Positions 15,315 to 25,812 are shown, counted from the stretch's first letter. The stretch: 44,506 nt of DNA from an uncultured Eubacteriales bacterium (GCA_902778995.1 CACYZW010000010.1:1-44506); one strand, 5' to 3'. Made by a program: numbers and translations. The notes: generated by a model from the sequence alone, not told the origin.

Positions 15315-16562
15315 ATGAAGAATACGCTCAGACAGGTGTTTCATTCCTCAAAGTTCGTGGTGGGTTTCGTCATCTTCGTGGCCATACTGCTGACGATGTT
15401 CATCTACCCGCTGTTCAACCCCGGCAACCCGCTGGAGATGATCGGCGTGGGCACCTTCGCCCGCCCGGGCACCTACTTCTCGCTGTACGACGCCGTCAAG
15501 ACGCCCACGGAGACGCTGCGCCTGGCCAACGCCGACGACAAGCGCCTGGGCAAGCAGCTGTCTGACGAGGACCGCGTAGCCATCGTGGCCTGGCTGTCCG
15601 CCGTGAACGTGAACGTCGAAGGCCTGGATATCAACGACACCGAAGCGCTGCTGGAGCAGTGGCGCGCAAACTACGACCCCTCCGTCAAGCCCAAGGGCAT
15701 GACCCAGGCCAAGCGCAACTATTACAAGCGCCTGGACGCGGCGCTGAAGGAGGTCGACGCCGCCGACACGCTGATCATCGCCGACAAGAACGAAGAGGGC
15801 CAGCTGGAGCAGCAGGGCACCATCACCAAGACCGACTACGTGAACGTGGGCCAGGTGGCGAACGTCAAGACGCTGCCCCTGGGCACCGACAACTTCGGCC
15901 GCGACGTATTGAAGGAGCTGGTTTCCGCCGCGGGAACGTCCATCGTCATCGGCCTGCTGGCCGGCCTGGTCGCCACGCTGATCGGCCTGACCCTGGGGCT
16001 GCTCTCCGGCTACGTGGGCGGCATCTGCGACGACATCATCATGTTCTTCACGAACATCTTCACCGTCATCCCCGGCTTCGTGCTGCTGATCCTCATCAGC
16101 TATTCCATCGGCCAGGAGCAGCGCGGCGCGGCGGTGGTAGCGCTGGTCATCGGCCTGACCAGCTGGACGTGGACGTGCCGCTCCGTGCGCTCGCAGGTCA
16201 TCTCCCTGCGCAACCGCGACCACGTGAACCTGTCCAAGCTGTCGGGCCACAGCCTGGTGCGCATCATACTGACGGACATCCTCCCCTACATCGCCAGCTA
16301 TGTGGTGATGGCCTTCATATTGCAGGTTTCCTCGGGCATACTGGCCGAGGCGCAGCTGTCGCTGCTGGGCCTGGGCCCGAAGACCACCGAGGTGCCCACG
16401 CTGGGCCTGATGATGAACTGGGCCATGCTGTATTCGGCCCACACCAACGGCTCCTGGTGGGCCTACTTCCCCGTGATTCTGACGATTACGCTCATATCGT
16501 TCTCGCTGAATCTGATGAATACCGGCCTCGACCAGGTGTTCAACCCGACCCTGAGAGACTAA
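15315..16562 (+). CDS. DppC/OppC-like ABC permease with a long extracytoplasmic insertion
   Basis: A 415-residue partner permease, about 110 residues longer than usual DppC proteins. The first membrane segment (about 13-34) is followed by a hydrophilic, charged region to about residue 188, containing [19 protein letters not shown] and [20 protein letters not shown], before the conserved [15 protein letters not shown] (about 190-205). In ordinary family members that motif lies near residue 70-90. The later part carries five membrane segments and the EAA-type coupling loop ([24 protein letters not shown], about 298-321). The extra region faces outward and may contact the binding protein or hold the substrate at the membrane. 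GGGGGTG precedes the start. Confidence 0.9.
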   Translation: MKNTLRQVFHSSKFVVGFVIFVAILLTMFIYPLFNPGNPLEMIGVGTFARPGTYFSLYDAVKTPTETLRLANADDKRLGKQLSDEDRVAIVAWLSAVNVNVEGLDINDTEALLEQWRANYDPSVKPKGMTQAKRNYYKRLDAALKEVDAADTLIIADKNEEGQLEQQGTITKTDYVNVGQVANVKTLPLGTDNFGRDVLKELVSAAGTSIVIGLLAGLVATLIGLTLGLLSGYVGGICDDIIMFFTNIFTVIPGFVLLILISYSIGQEQRGAAVVALVIGLTSWTWTCRSVRSQVISLRNRDHVNLSKLSGHSLVRIILTDILPYIASYVVMAFILQVSSGILAEAQLSLLGLGPKTTEVPTLGLMMNWAMLYSAHTNGSWWAYFPVILTITLISFSLNLMNTGLDQVFNPTLRD

Positions 16563-16578
16563 AGGAGGATAGACGGAC

Positions 16579-17608
16579 ATGAGCAAGACCATGCTGGAAG
16601 TCAATGGCTTGACGACCAAATACGTCACGCGCTTCCGCGAAGACGTGTACGCCGTCGATCACGTGTCGCTCAAGATCGAGCAGGGCAAGAGCCTGGGCAT
16701 CGCCGGTGAATCCGGCTGCGGCAAATCCACGCTGGCCCTCAGCCTGATGGGCTACTACTTCCCGCCACTGCACTACATGAGCGGAGACATCATCATCGAC
16801 GGCAGGAACATCTCCGGCATGAACCCGGACGACGTGCGCAAGAACGTGTTGGGCACCGAGATCGCCTACATCCCCCAGGCGGCCATGAACGCCCTGAACC
16901 CCACGCGCAAGATTTACAAGTTCATCGAGGACGTGGTGCAGGCCCACAATCCCAAGGCCAACAAAAAGGACATCTATGAAATGGCCAGGCACCGCTTTAC
17001 CGAGCTTGGCCTGCCCCTGGAGGCGCTGGACAAGTACGCCGTGGAGCTCTCCGGCGGCATGAAGCAACGCGTGGTCATCGCCATATCGACCATCCTCAAG
17101 CCCAAGGTGCTGATCGCCGACGAGCCCTCCTCGGCGCTGGACGTGACCAGCCAGAAGATGGTCATCAAGATGCTGCGGGACATGATGGAAAAGGGCTTCA
17201 TACAGGCCATGATCTTCATCACCCACGAGCTGCCGCTGCTGTACAACGTGACCGACGACATCATGGTGATGTACGCCGGGCAGATCGTGGAGCGGGGCAC
17301 GGCCAAGCAGATGGTGTTCGACCCGGTGCACCCCTATTCCCGGGGCCTGATGAATTCCATACTGGTGCCCGAGGAGGGCACCCGCGACGTGAAGCTGAAG
17401 GCGATTCCCGGCACGCCGCCGAACCTGAAAAAGCCCCCGGCAGGCTGCCGTTTCGCCGAGCGCTGCCCCTACGCCAGGCCGGCCTGCACCTACAACCAGA
17501 TGCCCATACTGGAATTTGCGCCCGGCCGCACCTACCGCTGTGGTTTGAGCGTGGACGAGCTGCGTGAAATCTATCGCAGGGAAGACGAGGCGAAGGGAGG
17601 TCCGCACG

Positions 17609-17616
<8 letters not shown>
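16579..17616 (+). CDS. DppD/OppD-like ABC ATPase
   Basis: A 345-residue ATP-binding subunit. Walker A is GESGCGKST (about 46-54), the signature is LSGGMKQR (about 157-164), Walker B is VLIADEP (about 177-183), and the switch histidine is in ITHELP. The C-terminal extension holds the family zinc- or cluster-like cysteine pattern [20 protein letters not shown] (about 292-311), typical of oligopeptide and dipeptide transporter ATPases. AAAGGAGG lies upstream. Its stop overlaps the next start by eight bases, so the two ATPases are translationally coupled and very likely form the NBD heterodimer. Confidence 0.95.
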
Positions 17617-18445
<829 letters not shown>

Positions 18446-18470
18446 TTGAACGATATGACATGAACTGTCC

Positions 18471-18493
18471 AGGGGCGCTGTACCGGCGCCCCT
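18471..18493 (+). terminator. Hairpin ending the importer operon
   Basis: AGGGGCGC (18471-18478) pairs with GCGCCCCT (18486-18493) over a seven-base loop. Only a short T-rich tail (GATTTG) follows, so some transcription may continue into the nitroreductase gene 25 bases later. Confidence 0.55.
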
Positions 18494-18517
18494 GATTTGT
18501 GGAAAGAGGGAACGAAA

Positions 18518-19108
18518 ATGTCCGAAAACACTGGAAATTGCATGAATCCCTGCATCGGGAATGGCCGTGCGCTGCTCGACCTGATCCTCAGCCGCCGCAG
18601 CTACCGGGGAAAATACAGGCCGGACAGGGTGCCCCGCGAGGACCTGACCGCCATATTGGAAGCCGGCCTCGCCGCGCCCTCCGGCTGCAACAAGCAGACG
18701 ACGAGCCTGATCGCGGTGGACGACCCCGGCATATTGGCCGAGCTCCGCGCCGCCATCGACCCGCCCGTGGCCGGGACCGCCCCGGCGATGATCTGCGTGC
18801 TGACCCGGCGAATCAACGCCTACCGGGACCGGTGCTTCGCCACCCAGGACTATTCCGCGGCCATCGAGAACATGCTGCTCGCCATCGTCGCGCTGGGCTA
18901 TCAGAGCTGTTGGTACGAGGGGCACATCACCGACGCGGACAGGATCGGCGACCGCCTCGCCCGCATCCTCGGCGTGCCCGAGGAATATGAGCTGGTCTGC
19001 GTCCTGCCCGTGGGCGTCGCCAACGAAGAAATACCCGCCGCCCCGAGGAAACGCCCCTTCCGGGAGCGCGCCTGGTTCAACGGGTATGGCAAGCCACTTA
19101 GTGATTAG
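18518..19108 (+). CDS. Nitroreductase-family flavoprotein
   Basis: A 196-residue protein of the nitroreductase/FMN reductase fold. Recognisable parts are the FMN-phosphate site SRRSYRGKY (about 25-33), the helix EAGLAAPSGCNKQ (about 47-59) and the second-half helix ENMLLAIVALGYQSCWYEG (about 122-140), followed by ILGVPEEYELVCVLPVG. It probably uses NAD(P)H to reduce a quinone, nitro compound or similar acceptor; the physiological substrate cannot be told. The start at 18518 is behind GAGGG. It lies just after the importer operon with a weak hairpin between, so linkage to sugar use is uncertain. Confidence 0.88.
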   Translation: MSENTGNCMNPCIGNGRALLDLILSRRSYRGKYRPDRVPREDLTAILEAGLAAPSGCNKQTTSLIAVDDPGILAELRAAIDPPVAGTAPAMICVLTRRINAYRDRCFATQDYSAAIENMLLAIVALGYQSCWYEGHITDADRIGDRLARILGVPEEYELVCVLPVGVANEEIPAAPRKRPFRERAWFNGYGKPLSD

Positions 19109-19118
19109 CTAATTATGG

Positions 19119-19153
19119 AAACACCGCACAATGCCCATGGTGCGGTGTTTTTT
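19119..19153 (+). terminator. Rho-independent terminator made from a recurring repeat
   Basis: AAACACCGCAC (19119-19129) pairs perfectly with GTGCGGTGTTT (19140-19150), followed by TTT to give a run of six Ts. It ends the nitroreductase gene. The same left arm and loop start recur at 24085 and 42206. Confidence 0.9.
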
Positions 19154-19183
19154 CACTGACCACTGAGCAACTCGGCTACGCCC

Positions 19184-20920
19184 CTACTCCTCCACGGGCA
19201 CGATCCTGAAGGCCCCCACGTCGAACAGGCCGTTGTCCGTGATTTTTATCCAGGGGATGACCGGCAGCGCCATGAAGCACAGGGCCATGAAGGGGTCTAT
19301 GCACTTGGGAATGCCGAGGGCCTGCGCGGCGATATAGCACAGCTTGTCGATGCGCTGGGCAACGAACTCGCCGGAACGATCGGTCATCAGCCCCGCGATT
19401 TCATGCTGCAGGCTGTCCAGCAGCTTGCCGTCCTGGGCAATCGCCATGCCGCCGCCCATCTCCACCAGGCGCTCCACGGCCATCGCCATGTCCCGGTCGC
19501 TGTCGCCGGCAACAATGATGTTGTGGGAATCGTGGGCCACGCTGGTGGCAATGGCCCCGTTTTTCAGGCCATAGCCCTCCAGCAGCCCCAGGCCGACATT
19601 GCCGGTGCCCCTGTGCCGCTCCACCACGGCGATCTTGACGATGTCCTGTTCGTCCCGGATCCAGCGCCCCGCCGCGTCCCGGCGCACGGTAGCGTGCCCT
19701 GTTTCCGTCACCACCGAGCCGGGGACGAGGCGAATGGTGCGCACACGGTCGGATTTCAGCGGCAGCGCGAGGCGCTCCGCCGAGAAATCGCGCACGTTCA
19801 TGCACCCGCTGACCCCTTTGGGGGCGACATGGGGATCCTTGGCGAGGTACGTGCCGTCGCTCGCCACGTGCCTGCCCCCGACCCACACCTCGCGCACATA
19901 CAGGTCGTTCAGATCGTCGAACAGTATCAGGTCGGCCCGCTTGCCCGGCGCCACCGCGCCCCGATCCCGCAGGCCGTAGCAATCGGCGACGTTGATCGTC
20001 GCTATGCGCAGCGCGGTGATGGGATCGAGGCCCGCGCCCACGGCGATGCGGATATTGTGGTCGATGTGGCCCTCCTCGATGATGCTGGCAGACTGCCGGT
20101 CGTCGGTGCAGAACATGCAGAAGCGGTCGTTGCCGTCGTTCACGCCGGGCAGCAGGTTCAGCACGTCGTGACAGGCCGTGCCCTGGCGCAGCATCACGTA
20201 CATGCCCCGGCGAATCCGCTCGCGCAGTTCGTCGGGCGTGGAGCATTCGTGGTCGGTGCGCACGCCGCAGGCGACATAGGCGTCCAGCGCGCTGCCCTTG
20301 AGCCCCGGGCTGTGGCCGTCCACGATCTTGCCGACGCGAAAGGCTTCCATCAGCTTGTCGAGTATCGCGTCGTCCGCCAGGCAGACGCCCACGTAGTTCA
20401 TCAGCTCGCCCAGGCCCAGCACCCGGTCCTGCCCGATGACTGTGCTGATTTCCCGGGCGTCCAAATCGCCCCCGGCATGCTCGAAGGGCGTACAGGGCAC
20501 GCAGGAAGGCACCTGCAGGAACACCTGCAGGGCGATCCCCTCCGAGGCGCGGAGCATATAGTCGAAGCCCTCCAGATCGCAGACATTGCATATCTCGTGG
20601 GGATCCGCCACGACGGTGGTCGTGCCGTGGGGCACCACCAGCCTGGAAAACTCCGCCGGGGAGAGGTGGCTGGATTCGATGTGCACGTGGCTGTCGATCA
20701 GGCCGGGAGCCAAATAGGCCCCCTTCGCGTCGAACGTCTCCAGCGCCTCCGGAAAGCCCGCAGCGCCGTAGCCCGCGATATACCCGTCACAGACGAGCAC
20801 GTCGGCGTTGAAACAGGTCTTGTTGTAAACATCGACAACGCGACAGTTGGCGATGCGAAGATCCGCCGGTTCACGCCCTGCGGCCACGTCAATACGGCGC
20901 TTCAGGATTTTCTTGTCCAT
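19184..20920 (-). CDS. ade: Adenine deaminase
   Basis: A 578-residue amidohydrolase-superfamily enzyme that converts adenine to hypoxanthine and ammonia in purine salvage. It shows LAPGLIDSHVHIESSHLSP with metal ligands His78 and His80 and Glu82, VVADPHEICN (about 104-113), EELMN-type GLGELMN, DGHSPGL, and the C-terminal VAHDSHNIIVAGDSDRDM characteristic of Ade proteins. The length is typical. GGAG lies upstream of the chosen ATG at 20920. It follows the EAL-receptor gene by 115 bases on the same strand and converges on the nitroreductase. I see no purine riboswitch in that gap. Confidence 0.95.
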   Translation of the reverse strand: MDKKILKRRIDVAAGREPADLRIANCRVVDVYNKTCFNADVLVCDGYIAGYGAAGFPEALETFDAKGAYLAPGLIDSHVHIESSHLSPAEFSRLVVPHGTTTVVADPHEICNVCDLEGFDYMLRASEGIALQVFLQVPSCVPCTPFEHAGGDLDAREISTVIGQDRVLGLGELMNYVGVCLADDAILDKLMEAFRVGKIVDGHSPGLKGSALDAYVACGVRTDHECSTPDELRERIRRGMYVMLRQGTACHDVLNLLPGVNDGNDRFCMFCTDDRQSASIIEEGHIDHNIRIAVGAGLDPITALRIATINVADCYGLRDRGAVAPGKRADLILFDDLNDLYVREVWVGGRHVASDGTYLAKDPHVAPKGVSGCMNVRDFSAERLALPLKSDRVRTIRLVPGSVVTETGHATVRRDAAGRWIRDEQDIVKIAVVERHRGTGNVGLGLLEGYGLKNGAIATSVAHDSHNIIVAGDSDRDMAMAVERLVEMGGGMAIAQDGKLLDSLQHEIAGLMTDRSGEFVAQRIDKLCYIAAQALGIPKCIDPFMALCFMALPVIPWIKITDNGLFDVGAFRIVPVEE

Positions 20921-21035
20921 AGATGCTCCTTTCACAACATGAATTTGCGACAGCTGCGGCCGCCCTGTTCCAAGGAACCGCCGGCCGGTTCGTCTGCGTC
21001 AAATCGGTCAGCGGTTCGTCGGATCGGGTATCGCG

Positions 21036-23954
21036 TTATCGTTTGTCGTTCGCCTTCGTCGCCTTTTCGAGTATCTTCCGTTCAAATTCGTTCGCCCTCA
21101 GCGGCGGGGAGAAATAGTAGCCCTGCACCAGGTCGCAGCCGGCGTTTTTCAGCAGCCTCAGCTGGTTTTCCGTCTCCACGCCCTCGGCCACCACCGGCAC
21201 CTTCAAATACCTGGCGATGTCGATGATCAGCTCCACCAGGTGGAAATCCCGCTCGTTGCGTTCGATATTCCGGATAAAGGCCATGTCCATTTTCAGCACG
21301 TCGATGGGCATGGAGGAGAGCATGTTCAGCGAGGAATAGCCGGAGCCGAAATCGTCCATCTCGATTTGATAGCCCTTATCCCGCAGCGATTCGATGACGC
21401 GAATCAGGTGGTCGGCGTTTTCCGTATAGGCGGATTCGGTGACCTCCAGCTTCAGGTCGCCCCGGTCGAGCCCGTATCTGGCCACGATGCCATCCAGCGT
21501 TTCCGACAGGCTGGGATCGAACACGTCCACCCGGGACAGGTTGACGGACACCGGCAGTATGACGCCGTACTTATCCCGCCATTCGGCGATTTGCCGGGCG
21601 GCCTCCTCCCAGACATACTTGTCCACGGCGCTGATCTGTCCGCTGCGCTCGAACAGGGGCACAAAATCCCCCGGCGAGATCATGCCCAGCCTGGGATGGC
21701 GCCACCGCACCAGCGCCTCGGCGCTGGCGAGCCTTGCTGGATCGGACTGTATGTTGTATTTGGGCTGATAGTATACCTCCAGCGCACGTTGCTCCAGGGC
21801 CCGGGCAAGGTCGTTTTGAAGGCTCTGGTTGAGCGCGTCGCGGCGGCGCAGCTCCTCGTTGTAGATCATCAGGTGGCTCTTGAAGTCGCCGCGAACCATC
21901 GAGCATGCCGACTGCGCCCGGTCAAACAGCTCCTCCGGCTTGAGGCCCCCCTGCCAGTACATGACGCCCATGCGCAGGCGGATGTCCGAATTGCGGGCTA
22001 TGGCGTTCATCCGGGTCTGGAAGTGGTTCAGCACGGATTCGTAGTCCTCACGGTGGGCGCAATACATGTCGAAGTGGTCGCCCTCCATGCGGCCCGCGAT
22101 GCCGTCCGCCTCGGCAACGAAGCTTTCAATTTCCTTGCCCAGAGCGGTGAGCACCTCGTCGCCGTATTCGCGCCCGTTCAGCGTGTTCAGGATGTGGAAG
22201 CGCTCGATGTTCAACACGACGGCGTCCATGGGCTTTCCGGGATGATCCCGGTAAAGCCGATTGACATAGGCAATGAAGAAGCTGCGGTTGTACAGGCCCG
22301 TCAGCGGATCGTGCTCCGCTTCGGAAATGAGCTGGCGGCCTTCGCTCGCCTTCGATTCCGTGCGGACGTTCCACAGCAGCAGGAACAGTATCAGCGCTGC
22401 GATGATGGCGGCGACGGCGACCACCACGGCAAGGTTATCCTGCAGGTACTCGCCGAAGGTCACCCTTTCGTTGGCGAAGGAATAGCTGGTCAGCGAGGCG
22501 TTGAGCGCGGCGTTCGGCATGAGCCGGTTGATCTTGTTGAGTATGGAATACAGGCAGTCGTCCTCCGACCTGACGGCGAAGGCCATGTCCATGGCCTCGC
22601 CGGTGGCAAGGGGCGAGAGATCGTACTTTTCGCACAGTTTGCTCACCCGTTCGAGGCGGTAATTGCTCGCCAGCCCGGCGTCCGCCTCGCCTGCGGCCAC
22701 CGCCTGGAAGGCGGCCTCGCCGGTGTCGTAGTACACGATCTTCCATTCCGGGAAATTGTCCATCAGAAAGGTCTCATAGTTGGGATTGCCCTTGATGACG
22801 GCCACAGTCATCGCCTCGTCCCGCGCAATGCCGCGCTGGTCAGCCGTTCGGACAATGGCGTACATCTCCGTTTTGAAGAGGGGATCGGTGACGACGACAT
22901 TCAGCTTTTCACCGTCGTAGGCGCTCAGGGTGACGGGAAAAACGCAGTCGATTTCACCGTTGGTCAATGCCTGCAGCGCATCCTCCGTATTGTCGAAGGC
23001 ACGGGGCTCGAAGCTGAGCTTTGCGTTCTTTTCGCAGGTCTCGGCAAATTTCAGGTAGTCGGAAAGAGTGCCGGTGATCTTTTTCGTCTCCGGATCGTAC
23101 CCGCAGAAGGGCAGGAAGCCGTCCCGATAGCCCACCCGAATGGTGCCGTGCTCCGCGAGCCAATCCTTTTCATCGATGGATAGGAAGCTGTTGACGGCGC
23201 TGGCCCTGTTGAACTTTTCAGTAAGCTGCTGGTTAAAATCCCGGTTGTCGTCCAGGATCCGGTTCATGGCCACGTCCAGCTCCTGCTTCAAATCCGGACG
23301 GTTCCTGTTGACGCCGAAATAGGAATCCGCAGAGCCGATCTTGCACACGGGGATCACGTCGGCGCTGTTGCCATAGGTATCCAGCGTCACCAGCACGTCG
23401 ATCTCCCCGCGCGCCAGCATTTCCAGCATCTCCGGCGTCTTGACCGACAGTTCGATGATCTCGGGATGGATGTCATGGCTCCTGGCCCACTCGACAAAAA
23501 GCTGCTCCTGGATGCTGTTCTTGTTGACGCCGACCTTTTTGCCGTTGAAGGTTTCAAAATCATTGGGGGAGATTTCGGCGTTGTCGGGGGCGATAAAGGC
23601 GAGATAGTCCTCCGAGCCCATGCCCAGCGCGGAATACAGTATCTTCTGGGCCCGCTCCTCGGTGTAGGAAACGTCGCTGAGCAGGTCGATTTCCCCCGCA
23701 ATCAGCTTTTCCAGCAGCTCCGACCAGCTGCCCTCCACGTATTCATAATTCCATCCCGTATAGGTGGCGACGCGCTGCTGGTATTCGTAGCCATAGCCCG
23801 AGCGCCTGCCAAACCGATCTGTGCGGTGAAAGGCCGAATCGTACCAGCCGACGCGAACCGTCTTCCCCTGCGGCACAGACCCGTGCGCGGTAAGGGATGC
23901 GATCAGCGTCAGCACCAGCACAAGACACAATATGAGCGACGTCCTTTTCTTCAT
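21036..23954 (-). CDS. Transmembrane receptor: two solute-binding domains, degenerate GGDEF, intact EAL
   Basis: A 972-residue sensor. A signal peptide or anchor covers 1-25. Two tandem family 3 solute-binding domains follow (about 30-260 and 270-500), each with a KTVRVGW- or GTIRVGY-type first strand. One membrane helix spans about 505-527. The GGDEF domain (about 540-700) has EGDHF in place of GGDEF at about 625, so it is unlikely to make c-di-GMP. The EAL domain (about 715-960) keeps AEALVRW (about 743), VNLSR, LEVTES, DDFGSGYSS, KMDMAFI and VAEGVET, so it should hydrolyse c-di-GMP. The ligand is probably an amino acid or similar small molecule bound outside the cell. It has its own promoter at 24032-24061. 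Confidence 0.93.
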   Translation of the reverse strand: MKKRTSLILCLVLVLTLIASLTAHGSVPQGKTVRVGWYDSAFHRTDRFGRRSGYGYEYQQRVATYTGWNYEYVEGSWSELLEKLIAGEIDLLSDVSYTEERAQKILYSALGMGSEDYLAFIAPDNAEISPNDFETFNGKKVGVNKNSIQEQLFVEWARSHDIHPEIIELSVKTPEMLEMLARGEIDVLVTLDTYGNSADVIPVCKIGSADSYFGVNRNRPDLKQELDVAMNRILDDNRDFNQQLTEKFNRASAVNSFLSIDEKDWLAEHGTIRVGYRDGFLPFCGYDPETKKITGTLSDYLKFAETCEKNAKLSFEPRAFDNTEDALQALTNGEIDCVFPVTLSAYDGEKLNVVVTDPLFKTEMYAIVRTADQRGIARDEAMTVAVIKGNPNYETFLMDNFPEWKIVYYDTGEAAFQAVAAGEADAGLASNYRLERVSKLCEKYDLSPLATGEAMDMAFAVRSEDDCLYSILNKINRLMPNAALNASLTSYSFANERVTFGEYLQDNLAVVVAVAAIIAALILFLLLWNVRTESKASEGRQLISEAEHDPLTGLYNRSFFIAYVNRLYRDHPGKPMDAVVLNIERFHILNTLNGREYGDEVLTALGKEIESFVAEADGIAGRMEGDHFDMYCAHREDYESVLNHFQTRMNAIARNSDIRLRMGVMYWQGGLKPEELFDRAQSACSMVRGDFKSHLMIYNEELRRRDALNQSLQNDLARALEQRALEVYYQPKYNIQSDPARLASAEALVRWRHPRLGMISPGDFVPLFERSGQISAVDKYVWEEAARQIAEWRDKYGVILPVSVNLSRVDVFDPSLSETLDGIVARYGLDRGDLKLEVTESAYTENADHLIRVIESLRDKGYQIEMDDFGSGYSSLNMLSSMPIDVLKMDMAFIRNIERNERDFHLVELIIDIARYLKVPVVAEGVETENQLRLLKNAGCDLVQGYYFSPPLRANEFERKILEKATKANDKR

Positions 23955-24031
23955 GGCGATCCTCTCCCCAATTTCCAGCGTATTAATCCTGTTTTTAACA
24001 TTTCGGCCGGCATTACAAAGATTGTGTTTAT

Positions 24032-24061
24032 ATTATAGCACGACAGCCCCATAATTGTCCA
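24032..24061 (-). promoter_or_regulatory. Sigma-A promoter for the EAL receptor gene
   Basis: On the minus strand TGGACA (24056-24061), an 18-base spacer and TATAAT (24032-24037) precede the gene start by about 75 bases. Confidence 0.75.
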
Positions 24062-24084
24062 CAGAATACAGATAAAAAAGTTAA

Positions 24085-24305
24085 GGAAACACCGCACAAT
24101 GCTCATGGCGCATTAACGGCTGAATTTCAGCCGCCTGCTGTCTGCTGATTTCTTGACTTGCCGCCAAAATGCTGCGCGGCCATCCAAAGCGGCCCTTATG
24201 GATAAGGGTTGCCCACTGGCCGTGGCGCATGGTCAGACCGTTGACGAAGGTACGTCAACGCGCTGAGGGGACGCCGTCATATTGCGGCGCCCCCTCAGTT
24301 TGTGT
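24085..24305. repeat. Structured intergenic region with repeat half-site and two strong stem-loops
   Basis: This part of the 433-base gap between the GGDEF and EAL genes is non-coding. It begins with GGAAACACCGCACAATGC, the left half of the repeat seen complete at 19119 and 42206, and shares CTTGACTTGCCGCCA (24152-24166) with 42096-42110. Two stem-loops end it: CGTTGACG/CGTCAACG (24239-24260) and a 14-base stem with one mismatch (24263-24276 with 24285-24298) followed on the plus strand by TTTGTGTTT. Read on the plus strand the last hairpin looks like a terminator, although both flanking genes are on the minus strand. Confidence 0.65.
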
Positions 24306-24387
24306 TTCAAAAAATGCCTCTGCCCTTTCGGCGGTTTTCCGCCAAGGCTGCGTTGAAAATCCTTTCCTTCGCAGACCGACATCCCTG

Positions 24388-25812
24388 TCAGGCCCTGCGC
24401 TTCATCTCCGGGTGCATGCGGTAGCAGTTCTCCTTGTCCTCATACATGCGGGCATCGGCCTCGGACAGCGCCTCGCGGATATCCCCGACCCGGTTCAGCA
24501 GACAATAGCCCGCGGCAAAGCTGACATTTTCAAACAGGCCGGCCTTTTTCTTGATGTCCGCGATCTTCCGCCGCATATCCGCCTCGTCCGTATCGCGCAG
24601 CAGCACCAGGAATTCGTCGCCGCCGACCCGATAGATGTCGTCGCCGAGGAATGTGCTCTGAAGGATCATCGCGGCGTTTTTGAGCATCTGGTCGCCCGCC
24701 ATGTGGCCCTGGTTGTCGTTGATGTTCTTCAGGCCGTTCATGTCCACAAACACGATGCCCATGCTGCACGGCGCCTTTGCACCGGCTTCGCCCAGGGCGT
24801 CGATGCGGGCGTTCATGGCGTTTTGGTTCATCACGCCCGTCAGCATGTCGGTCATATTCAGCGTCTTGAGCTGGTCGATGAAGCGGTTGTTCGCGATTTC
24901 CGAGGCGATGAAATAGGTGGTCAGCTCCAGCGTATCCTTGATGTGCTGGGTGTTCTCCGTATCAAAATTGACGGCCATGATGTAGCCCAGGAACTGCCCG
25001 CGCGGTATGAGCGGGAACAGAACCAGCCGCTTTACCCCGGCTTCCGTCAACGACCGGTACCACTTCGGGTTTTGCTCGCGAATGAATTCCATGTCCCGTT
25101 CATCGCGTATGACGAGGCAATAGCTGCCGGCCATGGTCTCGCGCCAGGTTTGCACCAGGTCGTAAAAATCGTCGTCCTCTACTTTCGTCTGCCACACAAT
25201 GCCGGATTCCGGCGCCCGCGCCTCGCTCAGGGACTGACAGCGCCGCTGGCTGTCGTCCAAAAGCAGCACACTGCAATAATCGGCGTCGCATATGCCGCGG
25301 ATGTCCTCGATCACCTCCTGCATGATCTCGTCAAAGGGCTTGTCCTCGCGCAGCTTGATGCAGGTGTTGATGACCTCCAGGGCGGTCTGCTGGGATATAT
25401 TCTGGGCCAGAAGATTGTCGTCCGATTTGGGCAGAAACACCTGGGTAAAGGTGCAGTACCCGTACCGTTCGTCGTCCCCCGCCAGGGGCATCATGATCAC
25501 CATGATGTCAAAGGGATAGCGGCTCGCCCGAAGGATGTTGTGGATCGGCTGCTTCAACACGGCGCACTGATAGCAGACGTCCTCAAAGTTCAAATCCTTG
25601 GGAATGTAGCGGGTATATTCGCTGTTTGGCACGAATTCGACCTTTTTATCCGTGTCCAGGTCGACGCCCCCGGCGGCGAGCGCAATTGTGTTGATATAGG
25701 ATTCGGTGCCCGTCACGATGTGAATCGTGCCGTATCCGCCGTCCGGCTTTTTTTCGACGGACAGAACGCAGGTCATTGATTCAAAGCGATCTATAAAGCT
25801 CTTCCAATCCAT
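24388..25812 (-). CDS. GAF-GGDEF diguanylate cyclase
   Basis: A 474-residue cytoplasmic protein. The first 150 residues are an unassigned alpha/beta region (possibly another sensor fold), followed by a GAF-like domain (about 155-315, DIRGICDADYCSVLLLDD and GVKRLVLFPLIPRGQFLGYIMAVNFD) and a GGDEF domain (about 325-465). The active-site loop is VGGDEFLVLL (about 393-402), intact; the entry motif is TDMLTGVMNQN instead of the usual DxLTGLxNR. I see no RxxD inhibitory site before GGDEF, so feedback control may be absent. It should make c-di-GMP, opposing the EAL receptor downstream. No membrane segment is visible. The start has GAGGG upstream. Confidence 0.9.
   Translation of the reverse strand: MDWKSFIDRFESMTCVLSVEKKPDGGYGTIHIVTGTESYINTIALAAGGVDLDTDKKVEFVPNSEYTRYIPKDLNFEDVCYQCAVLKQPIHNILRASRYPFDIMVIMMPLAGDDERYGYCTFTQVFLPKSDDNLLAQNISQQTALEVINTCIKLREDKPFDEIMQEVIEDIRGICDADYCSVLLLDDSQRRCQSLSEARAPESGIVWQTKVEDDDFYDLVQTWRETMAGSYCLVIRDERDMEFIREQNPKWYRSLTEAGVKRLVLFPLIPRGQFLGYIMAVNFDTENTQHIKDTLELTTYFIASEIANNRFIDQLKTLNMTDMLTGVMNQNAMNARIDALGEAGAKAPCSMGIVFVDMNGLKNINDNQGHMAGDQMLKNAAMILQSTFLGDDIYRVGGDEFLVLLRDTDEADMRRKIADIKKKAGLFENVSFAAGYCLLNRVGDIREALSEADARMYEDKENCYRMHPEMKRRA

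Noticed and set aside
20921-21035. Purine riboswitch ahead of adenine deaminase
   Set aside because: The 115-base gap does not show the conserved three-way junction loops of that class; only small G/C-rich hairpins are visible.
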